The translations under genes and the position numbers were made by a program. This document shows, piece after piece, positions 49,954 through 58,482 of a DNA stretch of 64,000 bases (the stretch's first letter is position 1; each line of letters begins with the position of its first letter). Location: the NCBI RefSeq assembly GCF_016679925.1, contig NZ_JAEQBW010000003.1, positions 434,001 to 498,000 of the forward strand. Reading direction: 5' to 3'. A model generated the notes under the pieces. That model was not told the origin of the DNA and ran no database searches. It worked only from the letters and a program-made list of their open reading frames with translations. The stretch is from Marivirga aurantiaca. Its GTDB lineage: Bacteria; Bacteroidota; Bacteroidia; Cytophagales; Cyclobacteriaceae.

Positions 49954-51354
49954 CTACTTCCTTTCCAGTAATACCACATTCTCTACATGGTGTGTTTGGG
50001 GGAACATATCTACAGGCTGCACGGCTGTTACTTTATATTTTTCATCGAGCAAAGCCAAATCCCTCGCCTGGGTTGCAGGATTACAGCTGACATACACTAT
50101 TTTCTGAGCTTCAATTCTTAATAGCATATTGATTACATCGGGGTGCATTCCTGCGCGTGGAGGGTCGGTAATAATTACATCAGGTTGCCCGTTCTTTTGA
50201 ATGAATTCATCGTTTAGGATATCTTTCATATCACCGGCATAGAAATCAGTATTGTCAATACCATTCAATTGTGAATTGAATTTAGCGTCTTCAATTGCTT
50301 CTTCCACATACTCTACGCCAATTACTTTTTTGGCATTACCGGCCACAAAGTTGGCGATAGTGCCAGTACCTGTATATAAGTCATAAACTAATTCATCACC
50401 TTTCAGTTTCGCAAAGTTTCTGGCTACTTTATACAATTCATAGGCTTGTTCAGAATTGGTTTGATAGAATGATTTTGGACCAATTTTGAATTTCAGATCT
50501 TCCATTTCTTCCAGAATATGATCTTGTCCGGAATAGGATTGAACTTCTAAACCATGGAAAGTGTCATTTCCCTTCTGGTTGATTACATATAGTAAGGCTG
50601 TAATTTCCGGAAATGTATTTTTCAAGTGAGATAAAATCAGGTTCAACCATTCTTCATTGTCTTCAGCTACTTGTAGTATCACCATTACCTGAGCTGTGGA
50701 TGTTGTGCGAATGATCAAATTCCGTAAGAATCCTACCTGGTTGACAATGTCAAAATAGGAGATGTTATTTTCCTTTGCGATTTTATCAACTGCCATACGG
50801 ATTTTGTTTGATGGCTCAGGTTGCAAATAGCAATGTTCTATCTGTACAATTTTATCAAACCTTTTCGGTACATGAAAGCCCAGAGCCGATGAACTGAAAT
50901 TTTCACCAGTGGCAATTTCTTCGGCAGTTAACCAGCGATTATTGGAGAAGGTAAATTCTAATTTGTTACGATAATAGGTAGTATTGGCCGAGGCTAAAAT
51001 AGGCTGAATAGCAGGTAACTCTACTTTAGCTATTCTTTCCAGCGCATCAGTTACTTGTTGAGCCTTGAATTTTAATTGATCTTCGTATCCCAGGTGTTGC
51101 CATTTGCATCCACCACAAATTCCATAATGGGTACAAAATGGTTCTACTCTTAGGCCAGATCTTTCATGAAATTTAATGGCACTTCCTTCCAAAAAACTCT
51201 TTTTCTTTTTGTGAACCCTTACATCCACTACATCCCCGGGTGCTGTGCCTTGTACAAAAACAACTTTATCGTTAAAATAGCCTAGTGCTTTTCCTTCAGC
51301 AGCAATCTTTTCTATTCGTAATTTTTCAATGATGGGATGTTTCTTTCTTGCCAT
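49954..51354 (-). CDS. rlmD: 23S rRNA (uracil-C5)-methyltransferase RlmD
   Basis: I use the ATG at 51354 (MARKKHPIIEK) instead of a TTG 9 bp upstream. The 466-residue protein has an N-terminal TRAM domain (EGKALGYFNDKVVFVQGTAP), the iron-sulfur cysteine cluster (CTHYGICGGCKWQHLGYEDQ), the SAM site VYDLYTGTGTIANFVAG, DPPRAGMHPDV and the nucleophile motif YVSCNPATQARDL. It methylates U1939 (or a related position) of 23S rRNA. Alternative: RlmCD-like dual specificity, which is common outside Proteobacteria. Confidence 0.92.
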   Translation of the reverse strand: MARKKHPIIEKLRIEKIAAEGKALGYFNDKVVFVQGTAPGDVVDVRVHKKKKSFLEGSAIKFHERSGLRVEPFCTHYGICGGCKWQHLGYEDQLKFKAQQVTDALERIAKVELPAIQPILASANTTYYRNKLEFTFSNNRWLTAEEIATGENFSSSALGFHVPKRFDKIVQIEHCYLQPEPSNKIRMAVDKIAKENNISYFDIVNQVGFLRNLIIRTTSTAQVMVILQVAEDNEEWLNLILSHLKNTFPEITALLYVINQKGNDTFHGLEVQSYSGQDHILEEMEDLKFKIGPKSFYQTNSEQAYELYKVARNFAKLKGDELVYDLYTGTGTIANFVAGNAKKVIGVEYVEEAIEDAKFNSQLNGIDNTDFYAGDMKDILNDEFIQKNGQPDVIITDPPRAGMHPDVINMLLRIEAQKIVYVSCNPATQARDLALLDEKYKVTAVQPVDMFPQTHHVENVVLLERK

Positions 51355-51387
51355 AAGCGGCAAAATTAGTGCAATATTTCCGAAAAA

Positions 51388-52110
51388 TTAAAGCTTTTTC
51401 AAATGATCTGTTTTTATATAAGCTTTATTTTCATTCCATTCTGTTTCTGTCCATACATCTACATGATCCTTAACTATTATTCTATGATGGCCATTCACTT
51501 TGTCAACTGCATTAGAAGCAGCTGAAGGTCCTTCTAACAAAAAGGTAGGTGTGTTGAGAATAATAGCGTATTCAGGGCTTGAGACATTATTGGCGACACC
51601 CGCCAACAGAACAATGATGACAACGAACGAAAAGTACTGCTTTTTTAATTGCCTGGATTGATAGTTTTTGATCATGAAGCCCAACACAATTATAAGTAAC
51701 AGAGAAAGTGCTAATATGAGTAATGGTTGGTATTTATCATAAAAGTATTCCAGGTAGAATGGGAAATCATATGAATAGCCACTTAGCTTTTCTTTTTCAG
51801 CTATTTGTTGGATATGGTTTAATACTTTTTTGTCCTCGGTTAATTCGAAATATTTTTCCAAATAGTAAATGGTTAGCCCATAATTGGTAAGTCCTTCCTC
51901 TATCCTTGCCATCTTTAAAAGCATGGCCGGACTGGCTTTTCCCTCTTCCAAAATTGATTCGTAGATTTTTATAGACTCGGTATACAATTTTATTGAATAT
52001 AAAGAATCGGCTTTAACTAATTCATTTTCAACAGTATTAGCGTTTACATTTAAGAAAAAAGAGAGGCTGACAAAAATAGAAACGAGAAATTTGAGAATTA
52101 CCTTTTGCAT
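51388..52110 (-). CDS. TPR-SH3 membrane protein, BatE-like
   Basis: The 240-residue protein has a signal peptide (FLVSIFVSLSFFLNVNA), a short TPR region (KADSLYSIKLYTESIKIYES, NYGLTIYYLEKYFELTEDKK), two membrane segments (LLILALSLLLIIVLGFMI and YFSFVVIIVLLAGVANN) and a C-terminal SH3-like end (DKVNGHHRIIVKDHVDVWTE). This is the layout of BatE of the Bat aerotolerance set, although no other bat genes are adjacent. It lies 33 bp upstream of rlmD on the same strand. Confidence 0.7.
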   Translation of the reverse strand: MQKVILKFLVSIFVSLSFFLNVNANTVENELVKADSLYSIKLYTESIKIYESILEEGKASPAMLLKMARIEEGLTNYGLTIYYLEKYFELTEDKKVLNHIQQIAEKEKLSGYSYDFPFYLEYFYDKYQPLLILALSLLLIIVLGFMIKNYQSRQLKKQYFSFVVIIVLLAGVANNVSSPEYAIILNTPTFLLEGPSAASNAVDKVNGHHRIIVKDHVDVWTETEWNENKAYIKTDHLKKL

Positions 52111-52134
52111 TTTATTTAATAGTGCTTACATTTG
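52104..52134 (+). promoter_or_regulatory. Promoter of tRNA-Lys gene
   Basis: TTTTGC at about 52104-52109 and TACATTTG at 52127-52134 with a spacer near 18 bp match the Bacteroidota -33/-7 consensus (TTTG and TAnnTTTG). Transcription would start about 115 bp before the first tRNA-Lys. Confidence 0.6.
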
Positions 52135-52250
52135 CAACGCAATTAAGGAAAACGACTCCTCAAAAGCAAAAAAACAGATACCTTCTGCTTGAAAGAAACG
52201 GAAGGATTTTGAGTTAAGTATTACGATGGAAATTAGTTTCCGTTCTGTTT

Positions 52251-52323
52251 GACTCGCTAGCTCAGCTGGTAGAGCACATCCCTTTTAAGGATGGGGTCTT
52301 GGGTTCGAACCCCAAGCGAGTCA
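52251..52323 (+). tRNA. tRNA-Lys (anticodon TTT), copy 1
   Basis: 73 nt. Acceptor GACTCGC/GCGAGTC, D arm GCTC-AGCTGGTA-GAGC, anticodon stem CATCC/GGATG with loop CTTTTAA, T arm TTGGG-TTCGAAC-CCCAA, discriminator A; CCA is not encoded. A terminator follows. Confidence 0.97.
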
Positions 52324-52330
52324 CTATTAG

Positions 52331-52363
52331 GCTCCAATAATTAAATATTGGAGCATTTTTTTT
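52331..52363 (+). terminator. Terminator after tRNA-Lys copy 1
   Basis: Stem GCTCCAATA / TATTGGAGC with loop ATTAAA, followed by A and eight T. Confidence 0.85.
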
Positions 52364-52443
52364 CTTATAGGATTTATACTGATTAAAAGAATCAGGAGGA
52401 TTGGACTTCAATCTCTTAGATTTAAATGATAAACAATATAAAT

Positions 52444-52516
52444 GACTCGCTAGCTCAGCTGGTAGAGCACATCCCTTTTAAGGATGGGGTCTTGGGTTCG
52501 AACCCCAAGCGAGTCA
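52444..52516 (+). tRNA. tRNA-Lys (anticodon TTT), copy 2
   Basis: Identical over all 73 nt to copy 1, 120 bp downstream, with its own terminator. The flanks differ beyond the immediate 5' base. Confidence 0.97.
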
Positions 52517-52517
52517 C

Positions 52518-52546
52518 AAAAAACCTATCTTCGGATGGGTTTTTTG
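52518..52546 (+). terminator. Terminator after tRNA-Lys copy 2
   Basis: AAAACCTATC-TTCG-GATGGGTTTTTT: an imperfect stem with a stable TTCG loop and T run right after the tRNA. Confidence 0.8.
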
Positions 52547-52579
52547 CTTTATGACTGTATATTTGCAGGCATAAGCCAT

Positions 52580-52663
52580 GCGCACGTGGTGAAATTGGTA
52601 GACACGCCACCTTGAGGGGGTGGTGGGGGCAACCCTGTGGAAGTTCGAATCTTCTCGTGCGCA
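52580..52663 (+). tRNA. tRNA-Leu (anticodon GAG)
   Basis: 84 nt class II tRNA. Acceptor GCGCACG/CGTGCGC, D arm with GAAATTGGTAGAC, anticodon stem CCACC/GGTGG with loop TTGAGGG (anticodon GAG), long variable arm GGGGGCAACCCT-like, T arm with GTTCGAATC. CCA not encoded. TATATTTG at 52558-52565 upstream fits a -7 box. Confidence 0.96.
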
Positions 52664-52690
52664 CAATTCCGTTTAGAATTATTATCAACA

Positions 52691-52726
52691 AAAAAGGCTG
52701 CAAATTCTCGATTTGCAGCCTTTTTC
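52691..52726. terminator. Bidirectional terminator
   Basis: AAAAAGGCTGCAAAT-TCTCG-ATTTGCAGCCTTTTT: ten-base stem with A and T runs on both sides, serving tRNA-Leu on the plus strand and the convergent CBS gene on the minus strand. Confidence 0.88.
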
Positions 52727-52748
52727 TTTGCCAGGTTTTCTAATAAAA

Positions 52749-54119
52749 TTAATCAGAAAAAGCCATTAATAAATCTTGCTTGGTTATGATATGCGGGGTT
52801 TGTTGTTCATCCATTACCATTAGGGCCTTATCACCACGATTCATCATTGATGATATGGTGTCCACAGTAGTGTTCATGGCAATGAATTTAAATGAATCAT
52901 CCATAATCTCAGACACAGGTTTATTCTTTAATTCAGGCTTCTCTACTAATTTATTCAATAATTTAGTATCGGAAATACTTCCAACAAAATGACCGTTTTC
53001 CTGAACCGGCAATTGGGAAATAGACAATTCGTCCAATAGTTTAACAACCTCGCCTACCTTGGTATCACTATTAACGGAAATTAACTTGAAAGAACCGTTT
53101 CTCTTAGCGATGATGTCTTTTGCTGTAGCATATTCATTGTTCTCCAGAAAGCCGTGGTCCCTCATCCAGTCATCATTATAGATTTTGCCGAGGTAACGGG
53201 TTCCGTGATCTGGCAATATGATCACCATTACATCATCCTCTTTCATGTTTTCTTTGGCATATTCCAAAGCTCCATGAACAGCCGATCCACATGACCAACC
53301 ACAGAACAAGCCTTCTTCACGCGCCAGTCTTCTGGTCATTATGGCACCGTCTTTATCTGTTACTTTTACAAAATGGTCAATTAAAGAGAAGTCTACGTTT
53401 TTAGGCAGGATGTCTTCTCCTATTCCTTCTGTTAAATAAGGATAAATCTCTTTTTCATCAAATATGCCAGTTTCCTTATATTTTTTGAATACGGAACCGT
53501 AAGAGTCTATTCCTACACTTATTACTTTAGGGTTTTGTTCTTTGAGGTATTTACTGGTTCCACACATAGAACCACCAGTACCAACACCAGCTGCCCAATG
53601 AGTGATTTTACCATCTGTCTGTTCCCAAATTTCCGGGCCAGTTGTTTCATAGTGGGCTACCGCATTGGAAGTATTGTCATATTGATTGGGGTAGAATGAA
53701 TTAGGGATCTCCTGGTTTAATTTTTTCGCAATGGAATAGTAAGAGCGAGAGTCTTCCGGTGAAACATTGGTAGGACACACTATCACTTCAGCACCCATAG
53801 CACGAAGGATATCCATTTTCTCTTTCGATTGTTTATCGGCAAGTGTGAAAATACATTTATACCCTTTGGATATTGCCACTAATGCAAGTCCCATTCCGGT
53901 GTTTCCGGATGTTCCTTCTATGATAGTGCCACCGGGCTTCAAAATACCTGCTTTCTCGGCATCTTCAATCATCTTGATAGCCATTCTATCTTTCATGGAA
54001 TTTCCGGGGTTGAAATATTCCACTTTTACAAGTATAGTACCCGAAATGCCTTTATTTATTTTATTAAGTTTAACCAAAGGTGTATTTCCGATGGTATCTA
54101 TAATGGAGTTATAGTACAT
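52749..54119 (-). CDS. Cystathionine beta-synthase-like PLP enzyme with CBS domains
   Basis: The 456-residue protein joins a fold-type II PLP domain (IIDTIGNTPLVKLNKINKG, PGNSMKDRMAIKMIEDAEK with the PLP lysine, EGTSGNTGMGLALVA, GVGTGGSMCGTSKYL, CGWSCGSAVHGALEYAKE) to a C-terminal CBS-domain pair (LDELSISQLPVQENGHFVGS and VDTISSMMNRGDKALMVMDE). That architecture is cystathionine beta-synthase, condensing homocysteine with serine (or O-acetylserine) in transsulfuration. The heme-binding domain of animal enzymes is absent. Monocistronic. Confidence 0.9.
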   Translation of the reverse strand: MYYNSIIDTIGNTPLVKLNKINKGISGTILVKVEYFNPGNSMKDRMAIKMIEDAEKAGILKPGGTIIEGTSGNTGMGLALVAISKGYKCIFTLADKQSKEKMDILRAMGAEVIVCPTNVSPEDSRSYYSIAKKLNQEIPNSFYPNQYDNTSNAVAHYETTGPEIWEQTDGKITHWAAGVGTGGSMCGTSKYLKEQNPKVISVGIDSYGSVFKKYKETGIFDEKEIYPYLTEGIGEDILPKNVDFSLIDHFVKVTDKDGAIMTRRLAREEGLFCGWSCGSAVHGALEYAKENMKEDDVMVIILPDHGTRYLGKIYNDDWMRDHGFLENNEYATAKDIIAKRNGSFKLISVNSDTKVGEVVKLLDELSISQLPVQENGHFVGSISDTKLLNKLVEKPELKNKPVSEIMDDSFKFIAMNTTVDTISSMMNRGDKALMVMDEQQTPHIITKQDLLMAFSD

Positions 54120-54256
54120 GTTTTTATTTTTCTTTGTGCAAAGTTAATTATTTATAATCATCATTGAAAAGTGACGCGTGTAATATTCATGTTCTTTTAT
54201 AAAGAATAGCTATAGTAGCTATACTTATATTTATAATGTTACTAAAATAAAAAATT

Positions 54257-54559
54257 ATGAAAAGGTATAACGCTATTATAGAATCGAAAATTAACGAGCT
54301 CTCGAACTATGGTTACATTCATAATTTTTTATTTAAAGATGGACACCTGATACTTGAAAAAGAAGTTGATGATCAAAAAATTGTAAAGGACTACGTAGCT
54401 GAACAAGTTTCCATAGAGGCAGAATTCCTATATGAAGAAAAAGGTTCCGCGGTGATTACTCTAATGACCAATGATGGGGAATTGGGCTATGTAATTGATA
54501 AGATGAATTCTACCGGGGAATTTCCTTTTATTAATTTTTATGAAGCTTTGGACGATTGA
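54257..54559 (+). CDS. Small conserved protein, paralogue of 54870 gene
   Basis: The 100-residue protein begins MKRYNAIIESKINELSNYGY and contains a central FLYEEKGSAVITLMTNDGEL and VIDKMNSTGEFP. It aligns block-wise with the 101-residue protein encoded 310 bp downstream (helix, GY turn, acidic strands, ..TNDG..G.ivD.), so the two are diverged paralogues. I know no function. It has its own terminator. Confidence 0.7.
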   Translation: MKRYNAIIESKINELSNYGYIHNFLFKDGHLILEKEVDDQKIVKDYVAEQVSIEAEFLYEEKGSAVITLMTNDGELGYVIDKMNSTGEFPFINFYEALDD

Positions 54560-54681
54560 AAATTTTAAATAATTGTTGCCATAATTCTCTCTAAATGGTT
54601 ATGAGGGTAAGTATTTGGCTTTTATATATTAATTATTCTGTTTCTTTATTTGTTGTATTAAAATGGGTTATCTATTAAATT

Positions 54682-54714
54682 AGGGATGGTACTCTCAGAG
54701 TCCATCCCTTTTTT
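54682..54714 (+). terminator. Terminator between the two small paralogues
   Basis: AGGGATGG / CCATCCCT stem with a 12-nt loop, followed by six T; about 120 bp beyond the first small gene. Confidence 0.75.
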
Positions 54715-54770
54715 ATGATAACCTGCAGTCTTTTCTATCGTTAAATAATAGCTCATAGACCCACTAAAGT

Positions 54771-54846
54771 TATGAAATGAGCATAAATACTCGAGGGCGA
54801 ATTTATACCAACCGCCAGGTGAATATTTATCGCGAATTCCATGTGA
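54771..54846 (+). repeat. 76-bp hairpin element, copy B
   Basis: Same element as copy A (40947-41022) with two substitutions, upstream of the 54870 gene. It may be the promoter/leader of this gene, as copy A is for the methyltransferase gene. Confidence 0.8.
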
Positions 54847-54869
54847 TAACTTAAAACAAACATAGACAC

Positions 54870-55175
54870 ATGAAAGATAGAAACGCAATGAAAACTATTT
54901 CCCAGAGATTGGAAGAGATTAAATCGGATGGGTATACAGTTGATTTTCAGTTTGATGAAAGCGAAGGTGTATTAAAATCGGATAGTAATCAATACACTGC
55001 AGACAAGATTGAAATAGTAAATGAATTCCGCTTCGAAGGACCTTCTAATCCAGATGACATGTCAATTTTGTACCTGATACAAACCAATGATGGTACAAAA
55101 GGATCTATTGTTGATGGGTATGGTATTTCGGGTTCGCCTGAACTAGCAGAATTTTTAATGAAGGCAGACTCTTAG
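54870..55175 (+). CDS. Conserved small protein (often misnamed phosphoribosylpyrophosphate synthetase)
   Basis: The 101-residue protein has helix MKTISQRLEEIKSDGYTVDF, then IEIVNEFRFEGPSNPDDMSI, LYLIQTNDGTKGSIVDGYGI and a helical end ELAEFLMKADS. This matches a Bacteroidota family of about 100 residues that I recall being labelled phosphoribosylpyrophosphate synthetase without the domains of that enzyme. The real function is unknown. It starts 24 bp after hairpin copy B and ends convergently with pyrB. Confidence 0.8.
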   Translation: MKDRNAMKTISQRLEEIKSDGYTVDFQFDESEGVLKSDSNQYTADKIEIVNEFRFEGPSNPDDMSILYLIQTNDGTKGSIVDGYGISGSPELAEFLMKADS

Positions 55176-56101
55176 TTTTGCTTTTTTTGTGCTAATAGAA
55201 ACAATACTGCCATTCTGATGGCTACACCATTTTCTACCTGATTGAGTATAATAGATTGTTTGGAATCGGCTACGTCAGTACTAATCTCCACCCCTCTGTT
55301 GATAGGCCCCGGGTGCATCACTATAATTTCTTTATTGATACTATTGAGCAACTTCTTATTAATGCCATAGTATAATGAATATTCTCTCAATGAAGGAAAA
55401 TACTTTAATTGTTGTCTTTCCAGTTGAATTCGTAAAATATTGGCTACATCACACCATTCCAGCGTTTCTTTTACGTCCAGGCTAACTTTCACTCCCAGTT
55501 CTTTAATGTATTTTGGCAGTAAAGTGTTAGGCCCACAAACCATTACTTCCGCACCTAATTTTTGTAGCGCATAAATATTGGAAAGTGCCACTCTTGAATG
55601 AAGTATATCGCCAATAATAGCCACCTTTTTATTAGTCAAATCACCTAGCTTTTCCCGTATGGAATAAGTGTCCAACAAAGCTTGTGTTGGGTGTTCATGT
55701 GTTCCATCTCCGGCATTAATGATGTTGGCTTTTATGTGGCGGGAAAGAAAATGTGCTGCTCCCGGACTTGCATGACGCATCACCACCATATCAACTTTCA
55801 TAGATAAAATATTGTTGACAGTATCCAGCAGGGTTTCTCCTTTCTTTACAGAGCTATTGGAGGAGGAAAAATTCACTACATCAGCAGAAAGCCTTTTTTC
55901 AGCTAGTTCAAAAGAAAGTTTAGTGCGTGTAGAATTTTCGAAAAAGATGTTGGCAATGGTAATATCCCTTAATGAGGGTACTTTCTTAATGGGGCGGTTG
56001 ATCACTTCTTTAAAATGATCTGTAGTTTCAAATATTAATTGGATGTCATCTTTGCTTAACTCTTTGATGCCCAATAAATGATCTACACTTAAATTTGCCA
56101 T
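55172..56101 (-). CDS. pyrB: Aspartate carbamoyltransferase catalytic subunit
   Basis: The start used is the ATG at 56101 (MANLSVDHLLGI); a TTG 24 bp upstream lies inside pyrR. The 309-residue protein has FFENSTRTKLSFELAEKRLS (carbamoyl phosphate site), VMRHASPGAAHFLSRH, GDGTHEHPTQALLDTYSI, IIGDILHSRVALSN and VMHPGPINRGVEI. It makes carbamoyl aspartate, the first committed step of pyrimidine synthesis. No pyrI is adjacent, as in many Bacteroidota. It follows pyrR by 2 bp, forming a pyrRB unit. Confidence 0.96.
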   Translation of the reverse strand: MANLSVDHLLGIKELSKDDIQLIFETTDHFKEVINRPIKKVPSLRDITIANIFFENSTRTKLSFELAEKRLSADVVNFSSSNSSVKKGETLLDTVNNILSMKVDMVVMRHASPGAAHFLSRHIKANIINAGDGTHEHPTQALLDTYSIREKLGDLTNKKVAIIGDILHSRVALSNIYALQKLGAEVMVCGPNTLLPKYIKELGVKVSLDVKETLEWCDVANILRIQLERQQLKYFPSLREYSLYYGINKKLLNSINKEIIVMHPGPINRGVEISTDVADSKQSIILNQVENGVAIRMAVLFLLAQKKQN

Positions 56102-56103
56102 AT

Positions 56104-56646
56104 TTATTCGTTTGTCACTAACCAAATTTTGTCACTTTCAGCACCTTGGTCCATCCATTCTACCAATACCCGCTGTGTTTTCAATGTATTGACTCTTTTT
56201 CCTACATAATCCGGTTGAATAGGAAGATCTCTCGTATATTTCCTGTCTATAAAGGTAAGGAGTTCTACTAAGCGGGGCCTTCCGAAAGCAATCATGGCAT
56301 CCAAAGCCGCTCTTACAGTTCTTCCTGTAAATAGCACATCATCAATTAAAATTACTTTCTTGTCCTCAATCAAAAAGGGTACTTTGGTGGCATTTGCCTG
56401 GATGGGTGTTTCTCTTCTACGGAAATCGTCACGATAAAAAGTAGTGTCCAGGTATCCAATGGATATGCTTTTACCCAATCGTTCTTCAAGTCTTTTCTGA
56501 ATTCTGTTGGCAAGGTAAATACCTCTTGGCTGTAGGCCTATGAGCACGGTGTCACTAAAATCAGTATGGTTTTCAATTAACTCTTCTACGAGGCGGTTGA
56601 TAGTGATTTGTAAAAGTTCTGTATCTAAAATCAGACGTTTTTCCAT
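56104..56646 (-). CDS. pyrR: Bifunctional pyr operon regulator/uracil phosphoribosyltransferase
   Basis: The 180-residue protein is PyrR: LVEELIENHTDFSDTVLIGL, QPRGIYLANRIQKRLEERLG, TFYRDDFRRRETPIQANATK, and the PRPP loop VILIDDVLFTGRTVRAALDA. In Bacillus it binds mRNA hairpins to attenuate pyr genes and also has weak UPRT activity. No obvious PyrR-type anti-antiterminator hairpin is visible in the 32 bp before it, so control may act elsewhere. It is upstream of pyrB and downstream of the 56679 gene. Confidence 0.94.
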   Translation of the reverse strand: MEKRLILDTELLQITINRLVEELIENHTDFSDTVLIGLQPRGIYLANRIQKRLEERLGKSISIGYLDTTFYRDDFRRRETPIQANATKVPFLIEDKKVILIDDVLFTGRTVRAALDAMIAFGRPRLVELLTFIDRKYTRDLPIQPDYVGKRVNTLKTQRVLVEWMDQGAESDKIWLVTNE

Positions 56647-56678
56647 AATGCTGGGGGCAAAGATATAAAACTACTAAA

Positions 56679-58193
56679 TTATTTAACCACTATTTTATTG
56701 ATAAAAAATACTTTTCTGTTGAGTTCAATATTGTTATCTCGTAAATTCTTGACCCTATTGACTCCATAGGCAAAAAAAGTATTGTCATACCAATTTTCAA
56801 GCCCCTCCAATTCGTCATTATTGGCTTTTACTTCATCGTCATCGTAAAGAAGCTTTAAATCCTCGGAGAATTTACCCTCTACAATTTCCTGTCCTTTTAT
56901 TACTTTCACTTTCAATTGTTGTTTGAACAGATAAAGCATGATAATTTGATCTTCTGTAAAAGCCAGGTGGATATGCTTTTCCAGTTGAAAGCTCTTCAAA
57001 TCATTAATTTCAAAGCTATTGTCCCATAATAACTTACCCTCATCATTAAATCCCATTAAAACGGCATGAGTGTATTTATAGCCGTCAAAAACCTGGGCCG
57101 AATTTCTGGTCATAAAGGCATCTGTACTATATGGCATAAAACCACTGCTACTGTTAGTGTAAGTAGGGTAGTAACCTTCCCCGATTAAGATATTCTGGTC
57201 TTTTTGTTTAACTATGTCCTGGACATATAAGCGATAACTGAACCGTAATTTTTTGCCTTTTATTTTTTTCCTGGCAATCCGTTTTTTTATTCTGTCCTTC
57301 CTTTTTTCTCTCATGTAATTGAAGAAATTATCCAGATCAGCATAATTATAAAAATTGATTTCTTTTTCATCAGGATCGCTTAAATCGGCAATATACAGTC
57401 CTCTTGACGTTTCACGTCTTCGTTTGGTGGAATATGTTCCCGCCAATAAGTCCCCGCCTTTACTGCTGTCAACTATTCGGCCATCAGTTAGGCTTATGTT
57501 TTCTTCCCCATCAATGTTCTGCGTAAACATCAATTCTCCTTGTGTAGAATACGCCCGCACTGTGATGCCATAAGATTTGTCATATCTGCGTTCACTGGTA
57601 ATAATTCTCACCCATTCATCATCAGATTTTGTAACTATCTGCAACAAACTGCTTCTATCGTTGTAGAATCCAGGTAAAACTACGCCTCTTTCTGCAGTGA
57701 AATTGTACATCATTAAAGCTGCTCTTGTATTGACATTGCCTCCAAAGACCACCGCATCATTTTTCATTTCAAATTCAGTGAGGTTAATAGGGACTAAATT
57801 GTCATATATATAAGTCTGAATATGGAATTCATCTGCCATAAATGAGATAAAAAGTAAATCTTCTGCATAATCCCTCCCTTCCTGGAAAAGCATCACAAAT
57901 CTCCCTTTCTGGTAGTCGTATCCCTTGAAGTTGAATTTCTTATCAATTATAATTTCCTGTCTGTCTACCTCCTGAAGTAGGGTGTCCAGTCTTATGATTT
58001 CCCACACATTTTCCTTAAAGGTGCTCTCTTTAGGCATTTCTTTAAAGATAAAAATCCCTTTCTCTTCTGCTGATACAATAAAATAGGGATCGTAAAAATC
58101 ATCTATTTCAATTTCATATCTTAAAGGTTGTGTAATCTGTGAAAAGACAGATAGGCTGAAAAATATAAAAAATAAAGTGATTGAGTATTGCAT
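56679..58193 (-). CDS. Exported hypothetical protein (propeller-like)
   Basis: The 504-residue protein has a signal peptide (ITLFFIFFSLSVFSQ) and repeated beta-strand segments of a propeller type (VSAEEKGIFIFKEMP, DYQKGRFVMLFQEGRDYAED, MKNDAVVFGGNVNTRAALMM, DSSKGGDLLAGTYSTKR). A basic stretch MREKRKDRIKKRIARKKIKG lies near residue 295. It looks like a Cytophagales-conserved periplasmic protein without a named family. It lies 32 bp upstream of pyrR on the same strand, so it may be co-transcribed, though no functional link is evident. Confidence 0.65.
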   Translation of the reverse strand: MQYSITLFFIFFSLSVFSQITQPLRYEIEIDDFYDPYFIVSAEEKGIFIFKEMPKESTFKENVWEIIRLDTLLQEVDRQEIIIDKKFNFKGYDYQKGRFVMLFQEGRDYAEDLLFISFMADEFHIQTYIYDNLVPINLTEFEMKNDAVVFGGNVNTRAALMMYNFTAERGVVLPGFYNDRSSLLQIVTKSDDEWVRIITSERRYDKSYGITVRAYSTQGELMFTQNIDGEENISLTDGRIVDSSKGGDLLAGTYSTKRRRETSRGLYIADLSDPDEKEINFYNYADLDNFFNYMREKRKDRIKKRIARKKIKGKKLRFSYRLYVQDIVKQKDQNILIGEGYYPTYTNSSSGFMPYSTDAFMTRNSAQVFDGYKYTHAVLMGFNDEGKLLWDNSFEINDLKSFQLEKHIHLAFTEDQIIMLYLFKQQLKVKVIKGQEIVEGKFSEDLKLLYDDDEVKANNDELEGLENWYDNTFFAYGVNRVKNLRDNNIELNRKVFFINKIVVK

Positions 58194-58482
58194 ATATAAT
58201 TCCGGCTTTGTCTACTAAAGATAATAATGAAAGCTTGCAAAAATTAAAGAAAGTTATACTTTTTAATTTATTATTGAGTCAATCTTTTGTAGAGCATGTT
58301 TTTTGCGCCTTAATATTTTTCTGATTATATATTCAACAACCTTTATGGCTGGCCTATTGTTACATACTACTTGCTATATGTATTTGAAAAAATAGCCATA
58401 GAACATTTTGAGTCTTTATTTTAGGTTATACATACTTATCATTAACGATATATCTTTTAATTTTACAAAAAAAATAAACGTT

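Noticed and set aside
52251-52516. Twin tRNA-Lys genes as a possible integration site duplication
   Set aside because: No integrase or island lies nearby and each copy has its own terminator; a simple tandem duplication explains them.
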